A model generated the notes under the pieces. The model made no database searches. It was not told the origin of the DNA and saw nothing but the letters and a program-made list of their open reading frames with translations. 64,000 nt of DNA, taken from assembly GCA_019112735.1 (NCBI GenBank), contig DXIS01000029.1, positions 1 to 64,000 of the forward strand, read 5' to 3'. This document shows positions 43,571-52,261 of this stretch, piece by piece. Source of the DNA: Candidatus Mediterraneibacter guildfordensis. GTDB lineage: Bacteria > Bacillota > Clostridia > Lachnospirales > Lachnospiraceae. The number at the start of each line of letters is the position of its first letter. The stretch's first letter is position 1. The position numbers were made by a program, and so were the translations under genes.

Positions 43571-43837
43571 ATGGCTTACGAAAAGGGAAGCAGACCGGAA
43601 GGCGGTTTCAAGAGAAGAGGACCGGCTCGCAGAAGAAAAAAAGTCTGCGTGTTCTGCGGTAAAGAAAATAACGAGATCGATTACAAGGACGTAGCAAAGC
43701 TCAGAAAATACATCTCTGAGAGAGGCAAGATCCTTCCGAGAAGAATTACAGGAAACTGTGCAAAACATCAGAGAGCGCTTACTGTAGCGATCAAGAGAGC
43801 AAGACATATCGCTCTGATGCCGTACGTTCAGGATTAA
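43571..43837 (+). CDS. rpsR: 30S ribosomal protein S18
   Basis: An 88-residue S18. It has a basic N-terminal tail, then [38 protein letters not shown], the conserved RNA-binding core, and the end [12 protein letters not shown]. It retains the CxxC pair (CVFC) typical of zinc-type ribosomal paralogues, with the other two ligands only partly evident. Preceded by AAAGGAGA and followed by a strong terminator. Confidence 0.97.
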   Translation: MAYEKGSRPEGGFKRRGPARRRKKVCVFCGKENNEIDYKDVAKLRKYISERGKILPRRITGNCAKHQRALTVAIKRARHIALMPYVQD

Positions 43838-43839
43838 TC

Positions 43840-43886
43840 AAAAAGCCTTTAAATGCTGAGGAATCAGTGTTTAAGGGCTTTTTTTG
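43840..43886 (+). terminator. intrinsic terminator of the rpsF operon
   Basis: AAAAGCCTTTAAA and TTTAAGGGCTTTTTTT form the stem, and the T7 run follows directly. Confidence 0.9.
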
Positions 43887-43938
43887 TGGGGATTTTATTA
43901 TTATGTAATAAGTTTCACAGAAAATCTCCTGCAATTTA

Positions 43939-43966
43939 TTGACATATGTTCATAATCATATATACT
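43939..43966 (+). promoter_or_regulatory. promoter of the DUF134 gene
   Basis: TTGACA (43939-43944), 16 nt, TATACT (43961-43966), with a small inverted repeat ATATG..CATAT within the spacer that could be a repressor site. Confidence 0.6.
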
Positions 43967-44008
43967 AAGAAACAGAGTCATATCTGATCTGGAAAGGAGG
44001 AGATGACC

Positions 44009-44374
44009 ATGGCAAGACCGCCGAAGCAGCGCTGCATCTGCTCGCTTCCGCAGGTCACGGGCTTCACTCCGCAGGGATGTGCGGCGGATGGGACCGTGGA
44101 GCTTACATACGATGAATACGAAGTGATCCGCCTGCTGGATCATATGCAGATGACGCAGGAGCAGTGTGCGCAGCGGATGGGGATCTCCCGCCCGACTGTG
44201 ACGCGGATCTATGACGAGGCGCGCCGGAAGATGGCGGACATGCTGGTGGGCGGAAGAAACCTGCACATCGTAGGGGGCGACGTCTATGTATGCCCGGCGC
44301 CCCGGCCGGAATGTGCCGGCGAGGAACATTGCTGCCACAGAAACAAAGATCGATCCCGGGGCTGGCGGGAGTAA
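44009..44374 (+). CDS. DUF134 (UPF0251) helix-turn-helix protein
   Basis: A 121-residue protein. It begins MARPPKQRCICSLPQVTGFTPQG, the DUF134 start, and continues with a sigma-70 region 4-like helix-turn-helix (MTQEQCAQRMGISRPTVTRIYDEARRKMADML). It ends in a cysteine/histidine-rich tail (CAGEEHCCHRN) that may bind metal or a cluster. The start at 44009 suits AAAGGAGG; an ATG two codons earlier is too near. DUF134 genes often neighbour iron-sulfur or redox genes, and the large redox fusion follows 84 nt downstream, so a regulatory link is reasonable but inferred. Confidence 0.87.
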   Translation: MARPPKQRCICSLPQVTGFTPQGCAADGTVELTYDEYEVIRLLDHMQMTQEQCAQRMGISRPTVTRIYDEARRKMADMLVGGRNLHIVGGDVYVCPAPRPECAGEEHCCHRNKDRSRGWRE

Positions 44375-44458
44375 ACCGGCCGGGAGCAGGAAAGAAGCAG
44401 ACAGAGAGCAACAGACAGAAAGCAACAATGAGAAGATTCAGAAAGGCAGAGGTAGGAC

Positions 44459-47041
44459 ATGAAAGTACTCATTATCGGCGGTGTCGCAGCCGGGACCAAA
44501 ACTGCGGCGAAATTAAAACGGGAAGACCGGAGCATTGAAGTGACTGTGATCACGAAGGATCAGGACATTTCCTATGCGGGATGCGGGCTTCCGTATTATG
44601 TGGGCGGATTTATCGAGAGCAGGGACGAACTGATCGTGAATACGCCGCAGAAGTATTCCGGGCTGACCGGTGTGGAGGTGTGCACCGGCAAAGAGGCGGT
44701 CGCCCTGGACGCGGCGAAGAAAGAAGTGACGGTTAAGGATGTGCAGACCGGGAATACAGAGGTCTGTTCCTATGATAAGCTGGTGCTCGCCGTGGGCGCT
44801 TCAGCAGCGGAGCTCCCGGTCCCGGGGAAAGAGCTGGCCGGTGTATTTAAGATGAGGACGCCGGACGATGCGGAGAGTATCCGCGCATACGCGGAGGAGA
44901 ACGGCGTGAAGAAAGCGGTCGTGATCGGAGCCGGGTTTATCGGCCTGGAGGCGGCGGAAAACCTGCATGCCAGAGGGATCCGCGTGACGGTGATCGATTT
45001 CGCATCCCAGATCCTGCCCAATATCCTGGATCCGGAGATGGCGGCCTACGCGAAGAAGCATCTGCTCAGCCAGGGGATCCGTGTGATCACCGGGACGAGC
45101 GCGGAAGAAGTGCTCGGCACGGATGAAGTGACCGGTGTGAAGACTTCTGCGGGAACGCTGCCCTGCGAGATGCTGATCATGGCGGCGGGCATCCGCCCGA
45201 ACACCGGCTTTCTGAATGATACGGGGATTGAGATGTTCAAGGGCACGATCCTGGTGGACGCGCAGATGAAGACCAGTCTGGATGACATTTACGCGGCAGG
45301 CGACTGCGCGATGGTGACGAACCGCATTACCGGGAAGCGCCAGTGGTCGCCCATGGGCTCCACGGCAAACCTGGCGGGACGCACGCTGGCCCAGGTGCTG
45401 GCCGGCGCGCAGAAGAGCTATCCGGGCGTGCTCGGGACCGGCGTGGTGAAGCTCCCGGGACTGAACATCGGGCGCACCGGACTTACGGAAGCGCAGGCGA
45501 AAGAGGCCGGATATGATGTGATCACCGCCCTCGTGCCTACGGATGACAAGGCGCATTATTATCCGGATGCATCTTTCTTTATCACGAAGCTGATCGCGGA
45601 TAAAACCACGCGAAAACTGCTCGGCGTGCAGGTGTTCGGACCAGGCGAAGTGGACAAGATGGTGGATATTGCCGTGATGGGCATCAACATGGACGCGAAG
45701 CTGGATGATTTCGAGAACGCGGACTTTGCCTATGCGCCGCCCTTCTCCACGGCCATCCATCCGTTCGTGCAGGCGGTCTACGTGTTGATGAATAAGATCG
45801 ACGGAAGCATCGTCAGCATGACGCCGGCGGAGTACGCGGCGGGTGCGGCTGAAGGATACCGCGTGGTGGACGTGGCGCCGGAGCCGAATATCCGGGGCGC
45901 ATTCTTCGTCAACCTGGGACAGGTTAAGGGTGAGATCGAAGGCCTGGCCAAAGATGAGAAACTGCTGCTCGTGTGCGCGAAAGGCAAGAGAGCTTATTTC
46001 CTTCAGAACCGCATGCGTTACTACGGATATACAAATACTGTGGTGCTGGAAGGCGCTACATTCTTCAATGATGTGAAAGTAAAGAACACGGAAGATGCCG
46101 TATCAAAAGAAGAGGAGACGAGGGTAAAGGCGCTTGGATTCCTGAAAGACAAACGGACCCCGGATAAGTTCAACGGCCGTGTGATCACCCGGAACGGCAA
46201 GATCACCGCAGAAGAGGCAAGGACCATCGCCGAGGCGGCAGAACTGTACGGAAGCGGGGAAGTGACCATGACGTCCCGACTGACCATGGAGATCCAGGGC
46301 GTGCCCTTCGACAACATCGAGCCGCTCAGAGAATATCTGATGCAGGCCGGGCTGGAGACCGGCGGCACCGGCTCGAAAGTCCGCCCGGTCGTATCCTGTA
46401 AGGGGACCACATGCCAGTACGGACTGATCGATACATTTGCACTCTCCGAAGAGATCCATGAGCGTTTCTACCACGGATACCGGGAAGTCAAACTGCCGCA
46501 CAAATTCAAGATCGCGGTGGGCGGATGCCCGAACAACTGCGTGAAGCCGGACCTCAACGACCTGGGCATCATCGGCCAGAGAGTGCCACAGATCGATCTG
46601 GAGAAATGCCGAGGATGCAAGACCTGCCAGATCGAAAGCAACTGCCCGATCAATGTGGCAAAAATGGTTGACGGAAAGATCACCATCGACGACAATGCCT
46701 GCAACCACTGCGGACGCTGCATCGGAAAGTGCCCCTTCCATGCAGTGGAAGACTATACAGACGGCTACCGCATTTACATCGGCGGACGCTGGGGCAAGAA
46801 AGTGGCCCAGGGCAGGTATCTTGATAAAGTATTCACCGACAAGGACGAAGTACTGGCGGTCGTAGAAAAAGCGATCCTTCTCTTCCGTGAGCAGGGCATT
46901 ACGGGTGAGCGCTTCGCAGATACCGTGGCAAGACTCGGATTCGAGAACGTACAGGAACAGCTCCTTTCCAACGACCTGCTGGCAAGAAAAGAAGAGAATC
47001 TGAAAGCACAGAAGCACTTAAAAGGCGGGGCAACGTGCTGA
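44459..47041 (+). CDS. fusion of CoA-disulfide reductase, rhodanese, nitrite/sulfite-reductase-like domain and ferredoxin
   Basis: An 860-residue multidomain redox protein. Residues 1-450 form an FAD/NAD(P)H disulfide reductase of the CoA-disulfide type with single redox Cys42 (YAGCGLPYYVGG) and dinucleotide-binding GGVAAG and GAGFIGLEAA. About 455-545 is a rhodanese with active loop CAKGKR (Cys506). About 570-720 matches the nitrite/sulfite reductase ferredoxin-half and 4Fe-4S/siroheme domain (SCKGTTC, GGCPNNC). About 720-780 has two [4Fe-4S] ferredoxin motifs (CRGCKTCQIESNC, CNHCGRCIGKC). The set implies electron flow from NAD(P)H through flavin to clusters, with persulfide or sulfite/polysulfide chemistry. 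The first cysteine pair is CxxxxC, not the usual Cx5C. Exact reaction unknown. Confidence 0.87.
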   Translation: MKVLIIGGVAAGTKTAAKLKREDRSIEVTVITKDQDISYAGCGLPYYVGGFIESRDELIVNTPQKYSGLTGVEVCTGKEAVALDAAKKEVTVKDVQTGNTEVCSYDKLVLAVGASAAELPVPGKELAGVFKMRTPDDAESIRAYAEENGVKKAVVIGAGFIGLEAAENLHARGIRVTVIDFASQILPNILDPEMAAYAKKHLLSQGIRVITGTSAEEVLGTDEVTGVKTSAGTLPCEMLIMAAGIRPNTGFLNDTGIEMFKGTILVDAQMKTSLDDIYAAGDCAMVTNRITGKRQWSPMGSTANLAGRTLAQVLAGAQKSYPGVLGTGVVKLPGLNIGRTGLTEAQAKEAGYDVITALVPTDDKAHYYPDASFFITKLIADKTTRKLLGVQVFGPGEVDKMVDIAVMGINMDAKLDDFENADFAYAPPFSTAIHPFVQAVYVLMNKIDGSIVSMTPAEYAAGAAEGYRVVDVAPEPNIRGAFFVNLGQVKGEIEGLAKDEKLLLVCAKGKRAYFLQNRMRYYGYTNTVVLEGATFFNDVKVKNTEDAVSKEEETRVKALGFLKDKRTPDKFNGRVITRNGKITAEEARTIAEAAELYGSGEVTMTSRLTMEIQGVPFDNIEPLREYLMQAGLETGGTGSKVRPVVSCKGTTCQYGLIDTFALSEEIHERFYHGYREVKLPHKFKIAVGGCPNNCVKPDLNDLGIIGQRVPQIDLEKCRGCKTCQIESNCPINVAKMVDGKITIDDNACNHCGRCIGKCPFHAVEDYTDGYRIYIGGRWGKKVAQGRYLDKVFTDKDEVLAVVEKAILLFREQGITGERFADTVARLGFENVQEQLLSNDLLARKEENLKAQKHLKGGATC

Positions 47042-47051
47042 TTTCCGCAAA

Positions 47052-47131
47052 AAGGGACAGGGCAAATTCCAGTTTGGGACGTAGTAAAATTCAATTTTAC
47101 TACGTCCCAAACTGCGTTTTGCCCTGTCCCT
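47052..47131. repeat. palindromic repeat element, copy 2 (complete)
   Basis: Nested inverted repeat. The outer arms AGGGACAGGGCAAA and TTTTGCCCTGTCCCT enclose the inner arms AGTTTGGGACGTAGTAAAAT and its reverse complement around TCA. The inner part and right arm are almost identical to 20924-20984. It follows the stop of the redox fusion by about 10 nt. Confidence 0.85.
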
Positions 47132-47237
47132 AATTCAACAGTGGCAAATTTCCGGAAGAAATGGTATAATAAGTCGTTAGTATGAAACTGATAACGTTAT
47201 GCGCATCCGGTCCCGGGTGCGGATGAGGTGATTTTAT

Positions 47238-49286
47238 ATGAAGAAGAAAAACAGAATGCGTCTGAAAGGACAGCTCCGGATGTATATGAGCTGGCCGCTG
47301 ATCATGGCGGTCCTGCTTGCGGCGATGGATATCTGGGTCTTTGTGATCGATAAGAAGGCCGGATTTATTATGACCATTTTTATCCTGATCTATCTCGGGA
47401 TCGCAGGCGGGCTGTATTTTTACAACCGGTCGCTGATCCTGGCGGATCTGATCCAGTTCTCGGCCCAGTATAAGGGGATTGAGAATACGCTCCTGAAGGA
47501 GCTGGCGGTGCCCTACGCCATTGCGCTGGAGGACGGCCGCATCCTGTGGGCGAACAATGCCTTTGACGCGCTGATGGAAGGGCAGCGGAAGGAGAAATAC
47601 CTGCACCGTCTGCTTCCCCAGATCCATCCGGGCGTGTACCCGAAGGGGGACGTGGACCATGTGGAGCTGGAAGTGTCCTGTCAGGACCGGGATTTTCAGG
47701 CGGAGCTGCGGCGTGTATCGCTGAAAGGCTTCAGCAGCAGGGAAGAGCTCCTGCAGATCCCGGAGGAAGAGGAGTACTTTATCGCGGTGTCACTCCAGGA
47801 TGTGACGGAGCTGAACGAGTATATCCGTGAAAATGAGGACCAGCGGATGATCGCGGGTCTGATCTACATTGACAATTACGATGAAGTGATGGAAAGTGTG
47901 GAGGAAGTCCGCCAGTCGCTTCTCGTGGCGCTTATTGACCGTAAGATCAATAAATATATCAATGATGTGGACGGCATTGTCAAGAAGATGGAGAAGGACA
48001 AATATTTTGTTGTTATCAAGAAATCCAGTTACCGCAGGATCGCGGAGGACAAGTTCTCCATTCTTGAGGAAGTGAAGCAGGTCAATATCGGAAATGCCCG
48101 CTCCGCCACCCTCAGCATCGGCCTGGGACTGAACACGGCCACCTATGCGCTGAGCTACCAGTTCGCACGTGTTGCCATCGATCTGGCGCTCGCCCGCGGC
48201 GGCGACCAGGCGGTGATCAAGGACTGCAACGGCATCACCTATTTCGGTGGTAAGAAGGAGCAGACATCCAAGAATACCCGCGTGAAGGCCCGCGTAAAAG
48301 CGGAGGCGCTGCGGGAGTTTATCGCGACGAAGGACCAGGTCATCGTGATGGGGCACAAGATCGCGGATCCGGACTCATTCGGCGCCTGCATGGGCATTTA
48401 CCGAGCGGCCGTGAGCCTGGAGAAGAAGGCGCACATCGTAGTCAACACCGTAACCGAGTCGGTGCGCCCGCTGTATGCTGAGATCACGGAGAGCCCGGCC
48501 TATGAGGACGACATTTTCCTGACGTCGGATCAGGTGCTGGATTACATTACGGACAATACTATGGTCATTGTCGTGGATACAAATAAACCGCAGATGACCG
48601 AGTGTCCGGAACTGCTGAAGCGCCCGCTGATGATCGCGGTGCTCGACCATCACCGGCAGAGCAGCAATGTGATCGAAAATGCGGTGCTTTCCTATGTGGA
48701 GCCCTACGCTTCGTCAGCCTGCGAGATGGTTGCGGAAGTGCTGCAGTATATTTCAGATGACATTAAGATACCGGTGATCGAGGCGGAGTGCCTGTACGCG
48801 GGCATTATGATCGATACGAGGAACTTCATGAACCGGACCGGCGTGCGCACCTTTGAGGCGGCGGCGTTCTTAAGACGGTGCGGGGCGGATATTACCCGCG
48901 TCCGCAAAATGTTCCGCGACGATATGGAATCCTACCGCGCCAAGGCGGAGGCGGTCCGCATGGCGGAAGTCTACCGCAAGGAATTCGCCATCGCAGAGTG
49001 CCCGGGCGACATCGACAGCCCGACGGTGCTGGCGGCCCAGGCGGCCAATGAGCTGCTGGATATCAGCGGCATCAAGGCTTCATTCGTCCTGACGGTATAC
49101 AACGGCAGGATCTATCTGAGCGCCCGTTCCATTGACGAGGTGAATGTACAGGTTATAGCCGAGAAGCTGGGAGGCGGCGGACATATCAATTCCGCGGGCG
49201 CCCAGTTTGACCACACAAATATGGAAGAAGCGATCAAAGCCCTGAAAGCGACGATCGACCAGATGATAGAAGAAGGAGATATTTAA
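47238..49286 (+). CDS. gdpP: GdpP, cyclic-di-AMP phosphodiesterase
   Basis: A 682-residue membrane enzyme that hydrolyses c-di-AMP to pApA. It has two N-terminal membrane helices (about 15-65), a PAS-like domain, a degenerate GGDEF domain (about 170-320) and a C-terminal DHH/DHHA1 domain. The metal motifs are [20 protein letters not shown] and LDHHRQ, and the DHHA1 signature is [11 protein letters not shown]. It is the first gene of the gdpP-rplI-dnaB block typical of Firmicutes. TATAAT at 47165-47170 is its probable -10. It ends 1 nt before rplI. Confidence 0.95.
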   Translation: MKKKNRMRLKGQLRMYMSWPLIMAVLLAAMDIWVFVIDKKAGFIMTIFILIYLGIAGGLYFYNRSLILADLIQFSAQYKGIENTLLKELAVPYAIALEDGRILWANNAFDALMEGQRKEKYLHRLLPQIHPGVYPKGDVDHVELEVSCQDRDFQAELRRVSLKGFSSREELLQIPEEEEYFIAVSLQDVTELNEYIRENEDQRMIAGLIYIDNYDEVMESVEEVRQSLLVALIDRKINKYINDVDGIVKKMEKDKYFVVIKKSSYRRIAEDKFSILEEVKQVNIGNARSATLSIGLGLNTATYALSYQFARVAIDLALARGGDQAVIKDCNGITYFGGKKEQTSKNTRVKARVKAEALREFIATKDQVIVMGHKIADPDSFGACMGIYRAAVSLEKKAHIVVNTVTESVRPLYAEITESPAYEDDIFLTSDQVLDYITDNTMVIVVDTNKPQMTECPELLKRPLMIAVLDHHRQSSNVIENAVLSYVEPYASSACEMVAEVLQYISDDIKIPVIEAECLYAGIMIDTRNFMNRTGVRTFEAAAFLRRCGADITRVRKMFRDDMESYRAKAEAVRMAEVYRKEFAIAECPGDIDSPTVLAAQAANELLDISGIKASFVLTVYNGRIYLSARSIDEVNVQVIAEKLGGGGHINSAGAQFDHTNMEEAIKALKATIDQMIEEGDI

Positions 49287-49287
49287 A

Positions 49288-49737
49288 ATGAAAGTGATCT
49301 TATTACAGGATGTAAAATCTCTCGGGAAAAAGGGAGAGATCGTAAATGTGAATGACGGATATGCAAGGAACTTCATCCTTCCGAAGAAGCTGGGCGCGGA
49401 GGCGACGCCGAAGAACCTCAACGACCTGAAGCTTCAGAAAAATAATGAGAAGAAGGTGGCCCAGGAGAACCTGGATGCGGCGAAAGAGCTGGCGGCGGAG
49501 CTTTCCGCAGGGAAAGTGGAGCTGGCCATCAAAGTCGGCGAGGGCGGCAGGACCTTCGGTTCTGTGTCAAGCAAAGAGATCGCGGCTGCGGTGAAGGAGC
49601 AGATGAACCTGGATGTGGACAAGAAAAAGATCCAGCTCAAAGAGACCATCAAGACACTGGGAACACACATGGTAACGGTGAAGCTGCACCCGGAAGTGTC
49701 AGCCGAACTGAAAGTCGTTGTAAAAGAAGAGGCGTAA
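49288..49737 (+). CDS. rplI: 50S ribosomal protein L9
   Basis: A 149-residue two-domain ribosomal protein. The N-terminal rRNA-binding start is [34 protein letters not shown] long connecting helix (about 40-75) and a C-terminal domain follow, with [12 protein letters not shown] and [17 protein letters not shown]. It lies between gdpP and dnaB, spaced by 1 and 14 nt, and is translated with them. Confidence 0.97.
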   Translation: MKVILLQDVKSLGKKGEIVNVNDGYARNFILPKKLGAEATPKNLNDLKLQKNNEKKVAQENLDAAKELAAELSAGKVELAIKVGEGGRTFGSVSSKEIAAAVKEQMNLDVDKKKIQLKETIKTLGTHMVTVKLHPEVSAELKVVVKEEA

Positions 49738-49751
49738 GGAGATAAGCGCTA

Positions 49752-51095
49752 ATGGATGCAGAAGCAGCAATGAAGCGGATACCGCCCCACAGCATTGAGG
49801 CAGAGCAGGCGGTGCTGGGGGCAATGCTGATGAACAAGGACGCGGTGATGATCGTGTCCGAGATCATTACGGGCGAAGATTTTTACCAGACGGCGTACGG
49901 GATCCTGTTCGACGCCATCGTGGATCTTTTTAAGGCGGGCAGGCCGGTGGACCTGATCACGCTCCAGGAGCATCTGAAAGAGAAGGATGTCCCGCCGGAG
50001 GTCAGCAGCATGGAATATGCCAGAGAGCTTCTCGAAGGAGCGGTGACTTCCGCGAACGTGAAGTATTACGCCGAGATCGTGAAGGACAAGGCGGTGCTCC
50101 GCCGGCTGATCCGGATCAACGAATCCATCGCCAATACATGCTATCTGGAAAATAAACCGCTGGAGGAGATCCTTGAGACAACTGAAAAACAGGTTTTCGA
50201 GCTGGTTGAACGGGGGAATTCCCAGGAATACGTGCCGATCCGCGACGTGGTGCTCAACGCCCTCGACGTGATCGAACGCGCGTCCAAGACAAAGGGAAAT
50301 GTCACCGGCATCCCGACCGGGTTTATCGACCTCGACTACAAGCTGTCCGGGCTCCAGCCCTCGGATCTGGTGCTGATCGCGGCCCGTCCGTCCATGGGAA
50401 AGACGGCGTTCGTGCTGAACATCGCCCAGCATGTGGCCTTCCGCCAGAATAAGGCGGTCGCCATCTTCAGTCTCGAGATGTCCAAGGAACAGCTGGTGAA
50501 CCGACTGTTCTCCCTGGAATCCCATGTGGACGCCCAGCTTTTGCGGACCGGAAACCTGTCCGATACGGACTGGGAGAAACTCATCGAGGGAGCCGGTACG
50601 ATCGGCAATTCCCGGATGATCATTGACGATACGTCGGGCATCTCCATTTCAGAGATGCGTTCGAAATGCAGGAAATACAAGCTGGAGCAGGGGCTCGACC
50701 TGATCATCATTGACTACCTGCAGCTCATGAGCGGGAGCGGCGGCAGGAAAAATGAAAGCCGCCAGCAGGAGATCTCGGAGATCTCCCGTTCGCTGAAAGG
50801 CCTGGCAAGGGAACTGAATGTTCCGGTTGTTGCACTGTCGCAGCTGAGCCGTGCGGTCGAGCAGCGCACGGACAAGCGCCCCATGCTCTCTGACCTCCGT
50901 GAGTCCGGAGCCATCGAGCAGGACGCGGATGTATGTATGTTTATTTACCGGGATGATTACTATAACCCGGATACAGAAGATAAGAACATCGCGGAGATCA
51001 TCATCGCCAAGCAGAGGAACGGCCCGATCGGCACGGTGCGCCTGGCGTGGATGCCGCAGTATACCCGTTTCGGAAACGAACTGCGGCAGCAGTAG
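49752..51095 (+). CDS. dnaB: replicative DNA helicase DnaB
   Basis: A 447-residue hexameric helicase (DnaC in Bacillus naming). The N-terminal domain starts RIPPHSIEAEQAVLGAMLMNKDA, and a linker leads to the RecA-like motor. Walker A is ARPSMGKTAFVLN and Walker B LDLIIIDYLQLMSG. The conserved ends SLKGLARELNVPVVALSQLSRAVEQR and IIAKQRNGPIGTV follow. It unwinds DNA ahead of the fork. Third gene of the gdpP block, and its stop lies 7 nt from the convergent MerR-type gene. Confidence 0.96.
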   Translation: MDAEAAMKRIPPHSIEAEQAVLGAMLMNKDAVMIVSEIITGEDFYQTAYGILFDAIVDLFKAGRPVDLITLQEHLKEKDVPPEVSSMEYARELLEGAVTSANVKYYAEIVKDKAVLRRLIRINESIANTCYLENKPLEEILETTEKQVFELVERGNSQEYVPIRDVVLNALDVIERASKTKGNVTGIPTGFIDLDYKLSGLQPSDLVLIAARPSMGKTAFVLNIAQHVAFRQNKAVAIFSLEMSKEQLVNRLFSLESHVDAQLLRTGNLSDTDWEKLIEGAGTIGNSRMIIDDTSGISISEMRSKCRKYKLEQGLDLIIIDYLQLMSGSGGRKNESRQQEISEISRSLKGLARELNVPVVALSQLSRAVEQRTDKRPMLSDLRESGAIEQDADVCMFIYRDDYYNPDTEDKNIAEIIIAKQRNGPIGTVRLAWMPQYTRFGNELRQQ

Positions 51096-51102
51096 CCGCA
51101 GG

Positions 51103-51720
51103 TCAGGACGGCAGAAAAAGCTTTTTCAGTTTTACCGCGGCGCTTCGGGCGGCTTCCTTTCTGTGCGTCTGCTGCTGGCGGATCAGGCTGTCCAGCTTTC
51201 GGAAATGTTCCTCCTGCTGGCGCTCTTTTGCCTGGAGGAGAAAATCGATCTCACGGACGACATCACCGGTCACAGTGCTGCTGATGTCGTTTTTTAATAT
51301 TCCGTTATTTTCCCGGAGGATCTCCCGGAACAGCGCGCCGAAGACGGCCCGCGCTTCTTTCAGTTTCTCCGGATCGATCTCCGGCACGGCCGGGGCGGTG
51401 CCTTCCCGCGCGGCCGCGGGCGGCGTATTCTGCGGTGCAGGGCCAGCAGCGTTGCCTTGAGCCGCTCCGGGCGATCTGAGCTTTAGGCGGGTCTCCTTAA
51501 GCTCCGGGATGATCGCCTTTAAGTCCTTCAGCATCATGCCTTCATCTTTCAGTTTCTTAATACAGCGGAAAAGCTGGATATCATCATCTGTATAATATCG
51601 GTGCCCCATTTCCGTGCGTCCGATCTTCAGGCCCAGTTCTTCTTCCCAGTATCTTAAGACATGGGATTCCACATCAACCTGTTTGGCCGCCTCGGAAATC
51701 ATGAATCTGACTTCACCCAT
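51103..51720 (-). CDS. MerR-family DNA-binding protein with long C-terminal region
   Basis: A 205-residue protein. Residues 1-75 form a MerR winged helix (MISEAAKQVDVESHVLRYWEEELGLKIGRTEMGHRYYTDDDIQLF). A Pro/Ala-rich linker (about 82-118) and a helical, probably coiled-coil C-terminus follow (FRKLDSLIRQQQTHRKEAAR). It has no cysteine or ligand-binding domain of metal or drug MerR regulators. The layout recalls small chromosome-anchoring or developmental MerR proteins such as RacA, but identity is not certain. Ribosome site AAGGAGGT. Convergent with dnaB. Confidence 0.78.
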   Translation of the reverse strand: MGEVRFMISEAAKQVDVESHVLRYWEEELGLKIGRTEMGHRYYTDDDIQLFRCIKKLKDEGMMLKDLKAIIPELKETRLKLRSPGAAQGNAAGPAPQNTPPAAAREGTAPAVPEIDPEKLKEARAVFGALFREILRENNGILKNDISSTVTGDVVREIDFLLQAKERQQEEHFRKLDSLIRQQQTHRKEAARSAAVKLKKLFLPS

Positions 51721-51810
51721 TAATATTTATACCTCCTTAATATCAGCTTTAAGGGTATTATAGCATGGCCGTGCGGGCATAACTTCAGGAATCGTTCGCA
51801 AAATTGCGAC

Positions 51811-51843
51811 AAAAAAACACCGCTCCGGATACGGAACGGTGTT
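51811..51843 (-). terminator. intrinsic terminator after the ferredoxin gene
   Basis: Read on the minus strand, AACACCGTTCCG and CGGAGCGGTGTT form a stem with one mismatch and loop TATC, followed by TTTTTTT. Confidence 0.9.
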
Positions 51844-51871
51844 CTGCGTGTGATCACTTTGCGATTTATAA

Positions 51872-52042
51872 TTACTCTGCTGAAATAGCGCCTGTCGGAC
51901 ATGCAGCTTCGCATGCTCCGCAGTCGATGCAGGAATCAGCATCGATCTCGTATTTGCCATCGCCTTCGGAGATAGCGCCTACCGGACATTCGCCTTCACA
52001 GGAACCACACATTACGCATTCGTCACTGATTACGTGTGCCAT
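51872..52042 (-). CDS. 2[4Fe-4S] ferredoxin
   Basis: A 56-residue bacterial ferredoxin carrying two CxxCxxCxxxCP motifs: CVMCGSCEGECP and CIDCGACEAACP. The two cluster-binding halves are near repeats, the classic clostridial type. It carries electrons at low potential between pyruvate:ferredoxin oxidoreductase, hydrogenase and similar enzymes. It starts MAHVISDEC, preceded by AAAGGAGGG, and stands alone with its own terminator 30 nt downstream. Confidence 0.96.
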   Translation of the reverse strand: MAHVISDECVMCGSCEGECPVGAISEGDGKYEIDADSCIDCGACEAACPTGAISAE

Positions 52043-52261
52043 AGTCTATGTACCCTCCTTTTATGATTTCCGCAGAAGCACATTTGCTTTTGCTCTTTCT
52101 CATTTTAATACAATAAAAATGAATATACAAGGGATTTAGTTGTTTTAAATTTAATACTTGCAGAAAAATTCAGAAAAAAATCACTTTCTTTTTTTGAATA
52201 TTGGTGTATGATAGTAAGAAGATTTACTGAACAGATCCCGGACAGGGAACGGAGGAAAGTT

